NCBI GenBank assembly: GCA_009733575.1
Contig: ML769591.1
Coordinates: 59,894 to 123,893 of the forward strand
Origin: Gymnopus androsaceus JB14
Lineage: Eukaryota > Basidiomycota > Agaricomycetes > Agaricales > Omphalotaceae
Reading direction: 5' to 3'
DNA length: 64,000 nucleotides
A program made the position numbers and the translations under genes. The notes beneath the pieces are model-generated. The model saw only the letters and a list, made by a program, of their open reading frames with translations. It ran no database searches and was not told the DNA's origin. Positions 57,850 to 64,000 of the stretch are shown in pieces (the first letter of the stretch is position 1; every line of letters starts with the position of its first letter).

Positions 57850-58963
57850 TTACACTCCGTTCCTTTTCAAAAAAGCAATCATTTCACTCGCAATCTCATC
57901 CAGATGATTCTCCAACGGGAAATGCCCTCCTGTCAACAAAGTGAATCTCAGCCTTCGGGAGGACAGTTTTGAATGCCTCAGCTCCCGCGGGGATGAACGA
58001 GATATCGTTCTTACCCCAAATTGCGAGGAGAGGAGATTGGTGTCCTCGGAGGTACTCTGAAGGAGGGTAAGCAGCGACGTTGGTTCGGTCTGTAATGAAT
58101 GTTTAAGTTAGTGGTAGGTAGAGTCAAGAGAACGCACAATTCAAGAAAAGATCCAACTGGATGTCGACATTTCCTGGACGGTCCATCAAGCTTGGTCGAG
58201 ATGGTATGTTTCCGGAGGAATTCTCTCTAGATTGGCCTCTCCTATTTCGTACTGAAAGTCGTCGTTTGAGATCAGAGCAGAAGGTCAAGGATAGAATAGG
58301 CAGCGTATGTACCTGGTTCTTTTTCGCATTGAATGTGGTCACATACCCTATAGCTTGGCGGTTGGCAAAAGTCGGCTCCTCCCAGTACCTGAAGATAGGC
58401 TTCCAACGATCACCGTAGCCCTCTCTAAAGGCGTTTCCGTTCTGGGAGACAATAGCTGTAATAGCAGATGGCCGAGAGCGGGCCAATCTGTAGAGGTTGA
58501 GATGATCCCGTAGTATAAGAGGCGTCGGACTGACCTTAATCCAACTGGGGCTCCGTAATCAAATATGTACATGGCGTACTTCTTCAAGTTCAAAGCATCG
58601 ACAAAGGCCTCGATAGTCTTTGCAGGGTTATCAAATGTGTATTCGTAGTTTCGAGTCTCAGGGACCTCTGCTAGAGCGTTAATAAGGTACAGAAATGAGT
58701 TGGAACTGGGACGCACTGGTGAATCAAAAACCAGGACAGCCGCCTAGAGTTCAAGAGTCAGCATTGGGATCCAATCGGAGAATCTGGTATGCACGGACAA
58801 TAACACGGTAATCGCCCGCTAACTTCGTGATCAAATTGCGATAATGGAAGGACGAGGTTGGGAACCCATGAAGGAGCACGACTGGTGCGCCCTTTTTTCC
58901 CGCCCCACGATAGAATACCTCGACTCCGTCGGCCTCGATGGTGAGTACTTGAGTTGCGGACAT
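57850..58963 (-). pseudogene. Epoxide hydrolase/haloalkane dehalogenase-like alpha/beta hydrolase, decayed
   Basis: The start at 58963 gives MSATQVLTIEADGVEVFYRG and APVVLLHGFPTSSFHYRNLI (oxyanion HGFP motif). Downstream exons give EVPETRNYEYTFDNPAKTIE, YAMYIFDYGAPVGLR (D is the nucleophile in DYGAPVG), AITAIVSQNGNAF, PIFRYWEEPTFANRQAI, then DRPGNVDIQLDLFLN, LLAIWGKNDISFIP and the catalytic-His segment GHFPLENHLDEIASEMIAFL. Three lesions: TGA at 58724-58726 in the usual P-G-F-G-F-T segment, one missing base near 58190 (DQA to LMDRPGN), and one extra base near 57945 just before GHF. The gene is therefore almost certainly inactive. The family opens epoxides or removes halogens with an Asp nucleophile. 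Confidence 0.82.
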
Positions 58964-61284
58964 ACTCGAAAACTAGACTTAGCCTTGGAGCTGCTCAAGT
59001 TGATTCTGAGCAGTTAGCACGCCAGATCTAGATATCATACAGACTACACACAACAATACACTAAAATTAACCCATCCATCCAAATCACTCACTCAGCCCC
59101 AGAATCTCGTTCAACCACCTTGGCGCAAGGCGACAGAGCTTGGAAATAAATCTAGACAAATCCATTATCAAGGAAAGGAAGTCAGTCGACGCGACTTACC
59201 AGGTCAGTAATTCCGAAGACGCGTTTGCATGTAATTCGAGTAGCTTCAGCTCGAAGTGTGTTGCGGTGGTTGAAAAGAACAAGAAATGTCAACGCGCCGA
59301 CCAGAAATTTGTACATTCAAAAAGGTAAAAGTAACATGTAAATAAGGAAGTAGATGAAGAATTGTTAGCGTCTTTTTTTCCGTTGACCTCATCATCATAG
59401 TTTTTCTTGCGTCTCTCCAAATACCCACCTGGGTTGGGTTTCGAAGGCAATGATGCAATGGCAGGCCGTTCGAAGATGATTAAAACTATAAAAGTATTAT
59501 TGACCTGACCGATGAGCTGACCACGTATGGAAACAGAGCTACCGATAGGGGGAAAAGAAGTGTTGGTCCATCTATGATTGTCAGGAAGCCGCGCGACAAC
59601 AGAGAAAGGTTTGAGCGATTTCGCATGCAGAGGGAACTTGGCCGGGATGCTTCTTCATTGAAGATACTCCTTGGGGACGAGAAAAGGCATGAAAACGTTG
59701 CTCAGGTACATTGGGCAGACACGAAGGTTGGAAAAAAGCTTTGGTGATGTTACCTTTCACGATATGGAAGAGAACAACTGATCGACACCAGTCTGACAGG
59801 TATATTATGCCCTCGACTTCTTGCTCGAGCTGAAAGGTGACCTATACCCGAAGCGTCACGCGCACAATAGGACAAGGAGGGTGTATTCAAGCACCGAAAA
59901 CCAATCTGGGGGATACAGAATCTGCTATAGCTCCTAGCCGTGACATTGACTCCCTCACCTAGCTCATTGAGCTCATCGCAGAAACCACATCCATACACAA
60001 TGTAATAAATAGAGTGGAGTCGTGCACCCCCATCGCCAGCGGCGGCTGAAGAAACGACTGGGGATAAGTCGGACTGCAGGGGGACGAAAGCAGGTGCACT
60101 GCACCTGCTCCGTCTGTAGGGCTCTTCAGAACCGCAGGGGCACGGAGAGGCAATGGGCCTATTATATAGATAGATAGATGCGCATCATGAGGTACTCCTC
60201 CGCGCGCAATAAAATGAACTCAAAAAAAAAAAAAAAAGGTTTGAGCGATCCTAGAGTGTATAATGAATAGAAGCGAGAAAATATGGAGAATATGTGCCTA
60301 CGATGTAGGATGCACCGGCGACGACAAATTGCCGTTTAGATTGCGATACGGAATTTACTTTTCCTCCAATGTCAATGCGGATGGGCAGTAAGGAAGGTTA
60401 GACGGTCATAATCATCATCATCTAAGAAGATAGAGTCAGTAGTAGTTGGAAATCAAAGCGAGGCATGAAGCCAACCTTCGGGCGAGCCTCTGAAAACCTC
60501 TATACTTTGCATTTCCAGCATCGGTTCGGTATCCGTCGCAGAATGAGCAAAGGAAGCAACAATAGTACCGCAGATGGTGTGATCAGGCGGAGGAGGGCTT
60601 TCAAAATAATTTCGCGGGATACTCGGCGCCATCTGGAGGAGAAAGAAATGTGTCTAGAAGCATCGAACGCGGCTTGGAACGATCTGAAATATGTTGGTTG
60701 AAGAGAGGGAGTAGAGCAATAATTTCACAGAATGAGGAATAGGTGGACATGATGGTTCTTGCGATAATTCGTCTGTTGTATGGCTTATATATGACGCCAG
60801 GGATCGAGAATTATCTGGAGACAAAAGTAATAAGAAGAATGGGGAGTTGGATGGAATAATGGATGGAATAATGGATGCATTGTCGACTGGCGGACATCAT
60901 CAACTTCTTGACGGAGGCTACTGTCATTTACGTCGTTGAGCGGTATTAGTGGCTCCGGTGCAAGCCAATGGTGTAGTGCACTTGAGCAAGAAAGGAGGAT
61001 GAAGACAAGACGAAAGATGAAGTTGAAGAGGTGTAGAACGGACACTGCCTTTACGGCGCGTACTTACATCTTAATTCGGACTCGTACTGCTTAACTTGCT
61101 TATAACTAGGGGAATAGGAAAAAGGATGACTCGGTTAATCCGCTTCTCCGAGAATGACATTGTATCCAGTACTTATCTGTAGTAAATTGTCCGACTATCC
61201 TGTTGCACGCTAGATCTAGGCCAAAGTCCTTAGGTATCATACAGACTACACCAATAATATACTAAAGCCACCATCTAAAATCAT
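58964..61284. other. Long gene-free stretch with repeats
   Basis: Besides the duplicated fragment at 58985-59135 there is an A16 run (60222-60237). It is followed by ggtttgagcgat, which also occurs at 59608-59619. A minus-strand frame 60785-61045 begins with a signal-peptide-like stretch (LHLFNFIFRLVFILLSCSSA) but has no further support. A plus-strand frame 60465-60701 is basic and unrecognised. Confidence 0.4.
58985..59135 (-). repeat. Duplicated fragment of the desaturase 3' end
   Basis: The words agatctag, atatcatacagactacac, tcactcactc and ccccagaatc-cgttcaac occur in the same order here and at 61205-61335. On the minus strand the fragment reads KVVERDSGAE followed by a stop, against KVVERDSGVDSDKSE in the desaturase. 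It is a dead copy of the last codons plus 3' flank. Confidence 0.8.
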
Positions 61285-62755
61285 TCACTCACTCTTATCG
61301 GAATCAACCCCAGAATCGCGTTCAACAACCTTTCCCGCTGCCACTCTTAACTCTTTATCTTTCGCAAGCCGCTTAGCCCTAGCGAAAATCCCTACCTCCT
61401 TATCACGTATAAAATTGACGATCACCATTGGCCATGAAGGATGCGAGGGGAGAGTATCATAGAATTCGGGAGCAAGAGCGCGGAGGGCGGGGAGTCGTGT
61501 CCATGCGACGGAGGGGAAATCGTGGTGTTCGTTGTGATAGCCAACCTGTTGAATGTTCCGTCAATGAAGGAAGGATTAAGACGCGACATGGAACCTACAT
61601 TATATGCCAGCACATTCAAAGGCCCATAATAACTAAACGTCTCCTGCTCCATCCCATCCCAAAGATAATGCTCCGCAATAAAATGGCCCGCACATGGATG
61701 AAGACTTCCAGCAAAGAAACTACTCATAATCAGATACACAAGCGGTTTCACACCAAACGTCTTGATCAAAACATAGTCGAAGACCAGTTGACCGACGAAA
61801 TTGGATAAATGCCACATTGTCAACTTTTGGGAACGGACGAATGTTGGTCGGATGGCGTAGAAGAGGATTTGGAAGGTTCTATGTTTATATGAGGATGGAA
61901 GTTAGAGAAGACGATTGATTTGCTTAGGGAGATCCATACGTACGCAAAGAACACCTTGCCTAGGACGTTATTAAGAAGTAAAAGTTCTAATCTAGTTGGC
62001 AAGTCGGTGTCGACCCCGTCTTGGCCCATGAATTTATGGTGCTCGATGTGATACCTCTGAGCACAAATCACCATTGAGAAGGACATCCAGTCTAGCCAAA
62101 GCCTCAACATACCTTAAACATGGCAGAATACGGTATCCCAATCGGCAAATTCGCAAACACTGCAAGCGCCTTATTCGCCCATATCCCAGAAAACGCCAAA
62201 TTATGGGTAATCTCATGAATAGCAAGGAATAGATTATGATTGGCTGTTCCACCGATGGCATATGCACTCAGGATAAACCAAGGTGAGAGGATGCGGGTAT
62301 GGCGAAGCATAATTGCCACGAAAAGTTGTAGAAATACGACGCCGAAAACGATGTATTTTGTTAGCGGTTCGTGACCCATTAGTTTGGTGACCTGAAGGAG
62401 GCAAATGAAGGAGCGAAAAATTAGTTAGCGATAAAGTAAAAATTTCAAGATTATTGAGCAGAACGCACCTCAGGATGTGCTTTCATTATCGCCATCCTCC
62501 TTGTACGATGAGGTTCCTCTGTCATCAACCACAAAAAGTCCTTAGGGTCTTGAGGAGGTCCAGGATATGATTTTCCGTCATCCTGAGCGGTAGAAGCAGT
62601 GACCACGGTTCGACGTGGCGAACGTTTGCCTTCCCAAAGCGACTCTGCACCTCCGTACAGACTAAAGTCTAATAGATAAAGGCAATAGGCTTTGAATGTC
62701 AGAGATTCGAAAGAAAGGAGAATTTACCTGCTTTACTGTCCTGCTGTTTGGACAT
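61285..62755 (-). CDS. Sphingolipid delta-4 desaturase (DES1/DEGS type)
   Basis: Start at 62755 (MSKQQDSKA). Exons read DFLWLMTEEPHRTRRMAIMK, VTKLMGHEPLTKYIVFGVVF, FLAIHEITHNLAFSG (first His box, HxxxH), a following exon with RYHIEHHKFMGQDGVDTDLP (HxxHH), HPCAGHFIAEHYLW, and GYHNEHHDFPSVAWTRLPAL (third box), ending VERDSGVDSDKSE (stop 61285-61287). Several hydrophobic helices flank the boxes. The N-terminal FLW...PHxxRR and the three His boxes are diagnostic of dihydroceramide delta-4 desaturases, di-iron ER-membrane enzymes that introduce the C4-C5 double bond of sphingoid bases. All exons join in frame with short GT-AG introns. A 3' fragment is duplicated at 59 kb. Confidence 0.92.
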
Positions 62756-62943
62756 GACCAGAGGAGGGAGCTCAAGACGGAATGGAAGTAAAGATGGTCC
62801 AACGTTGGAATTGAAATTTCTATTACCTAACCGGCTAGATCCCGCGCCGCGCCTCCCATTCTCGACTCGAACCGTGGTTGATATGTTCGGTCATGGATAG
62901 CGGCGTTTTGGATCTTTACAAGGGCCATAATACACCACCATTT

Positions 62944-64000
62944 TCATTCATTAAACATTACATTTGTTTCATTCAATTTTAATGCCCTCTGCACACTGCT
63001 AAGCTCTTCGCACATATATCCCTCGAGGCAAACATGATCTGTGTCGGCAAGCTGGAAATCGATAACACAAAAATTACCGCTTTTGCGTCTGATGACATTC
63101 CTTGGGTAAAAATCATTGTGAGAAATGCCATTTTTGTGCAAAGTCTGCAACATTCCAAAGATATTGATACTAAGTAGAGACCTGATGAATTTTTGAGTTC
63201 AGATATTGAAAATGACAAACCGTTCGACAAGACTGAGAGCCTCTTTGTCATCTTCCCAAAACTCCCCTTTTAAAGATCGGCCTGCATTTTCCAGTACAAG
63301 GACTGGTCCATCCTCAAGCGAGAAACATCCATAGAAGTGGGGGATGGTATCGGTAGCCACATCTGAGAGCAAGCCGTACAGATATACCTCTGTATCAAAA
63401 AGGGTCTGGGCCATTGGAGATGAGCGTGGAAACTTCAGGATCACAGGTAGGTTTGCATGGCTAAAAGTTCCAGCCCACGTTGTTGCATATTGTCCTATTT
63501 TCAGGATACTGTTTGCTACCCCTTCGCAATCTGACCCAGAGCTGCTAGCTGATTTTGAAGATGAACGGCTCCATGAGCGTGACATTGATTCCTGAGAGAA
63601 TGGCATTGAACGATCATTAATCATAACCCAATACTTGAATAGGACATACCATACTACCAAACCCATCACCATCGTTCATGGCTGTAGCTCTATTGTTGGC
63701 TGTACCTGTTGGCGTTGACGCATTATCTTGATCAGCGGTGATCGGTGTGAGCTGAAGATGCGCTCCTGGAATGAAGAAGGTCGAGGATTGCTCCGGATTC
63801 TGAGACGGGACTGGGTTCACCAGCTTGGGATAGGTTGGCTCTGGAATGACGGTGCCTGGAAGTAACAGGAAGGCGAGAATCGCCAGGAATGGAATATATC
63901 TTCCTTTGCCGTACGAAGGATACTTTTTTAATTCGAGTATGGCATCTGCGGGTGACTGTGGTGACAATGGGGCAACCTTATAGTTCTCTGAGACAACCCC
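62944..64000 (-). CDS. Protein-kinase-like protein, 5' end off the window
   Basis: The frame is open to the right edge. It has one hydrophobic helix (IPFLAILAFLLLPGTVIP), a Ser-rich segment after a gtatgt intron, then ANSILKIGQYATTWAGTFSH and PVILKFPRSSP (candidate ATP-binding Lys), EVYLYGLLSDVATDTIPHFY, GPVLVLENAGRSL (hinge), an intron at GAACG-gtttgt, LLSINIFGMLQTLHKNGISH with HNDFYPRNV (catalytic loop HxD) and VIDFQLAD (in place of DFG). It ends shortly after (LNETNVMFNE, stop 62944), as in short basidiomycete kinase-like proteins with a truncated C-lobe. The open frame begins with TTG at 63967, so the true start lies upstream. Substrate unknown. Confidence 0.72.

Noticed and set aside
60785..61045. 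Possible small secreted protein on the minus strand
   Set aside because: Only a signal-like N-terminus; the rest is low-complexity (repeated HPLFHP), with no Cys pattern, splice or homology support.

Overview
The window is nuclear DNA of a basidiomycete fungus, most likely an Agaricomycete. Evidence: genes are cut by many 48-65 nt GT-AG introns; there are several FunK1-type protein kinase copies, Zn2Cys6 transcription factors, F-box proteins and a 46-48 kb gene of a family I know only from Agaricomycete genomes; codon use is mixed. All gene models below were built by hand from reading frames, splice signals and conserved family motifs. Distant exon joins are approximate.

Layout. (1) 0-10.7 kb, accessory: a small single-pass membrane protein running off the left edge; a secreted, Kex2-style repeat-peptide precursor (2653-3212) with six identical copies of a 12-residue peptide; a minisatellite; and a FunK1 kinase family in three states of decay (fragment 4275-4570, frameshifted gene 5030-8052, truncated pseudogene 8899-10270). 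A decayed tail of the peptide-precursor gene lies between the two larger kinase copies. (2) 10.8-28.1 kb, mostly conserved: an OPT oligopeptide transporter (with an apparent in-frame TAG), a LACTB2-like metallo-beta-lactamase divergent from splicing factor CWC22, a hypothetical gene, a secreted type-B carboxylesterase, an F-box protein and exonuclease REX4. (3) 28.2-37.5 kb: five adjacent genes that each appear broken (F-box-like protein, peroxygenase C-terminal fragment, amidase, alpha/beta hydrolase, F-box/WD40). (4) 38.5-57.5 kb: a helical hypothetical gene, then a module [HAD haloacid dehalogenase -> <- Zn2Cys6 regulator] present three times, the dehalogenase being progressively shorter (complete, 3' half, 3' tail) and only the first regulator keeping an in-frame start. 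An Agaricomycete-type hypothetical gene sits between copies 1 and 2. (5) 57.8-64 kb: a decayed epoxide-hydrolase-like gene, an intact sphingolipid delta-4 desaturase with a duplicated fragment of its 3' end 2.2 kb away, and a kinase-like gene leaving the right edge.

The strongest candidate for an undescribed system is the repeat-peptide gene at 2653-3212: a signal peptide, one intron and six copies of GDPESSNWPPSW that are identical in protein but differ at synonymous sites in nine of twelve codons, mostly bounded by KR/RR sites. That pattern implies selection on a released secreted peptide (pheromone-like, RiPP-like or effector-like). Its flanks were duplicated along with the kinases.

Genes that look intact across many exons (CWC22, REX4, desaturase, carboxylesterase, LACTB2-like) argue against uniformly poor sequence quality, but I cannot exclude residual base-calling indels for the broken genes.
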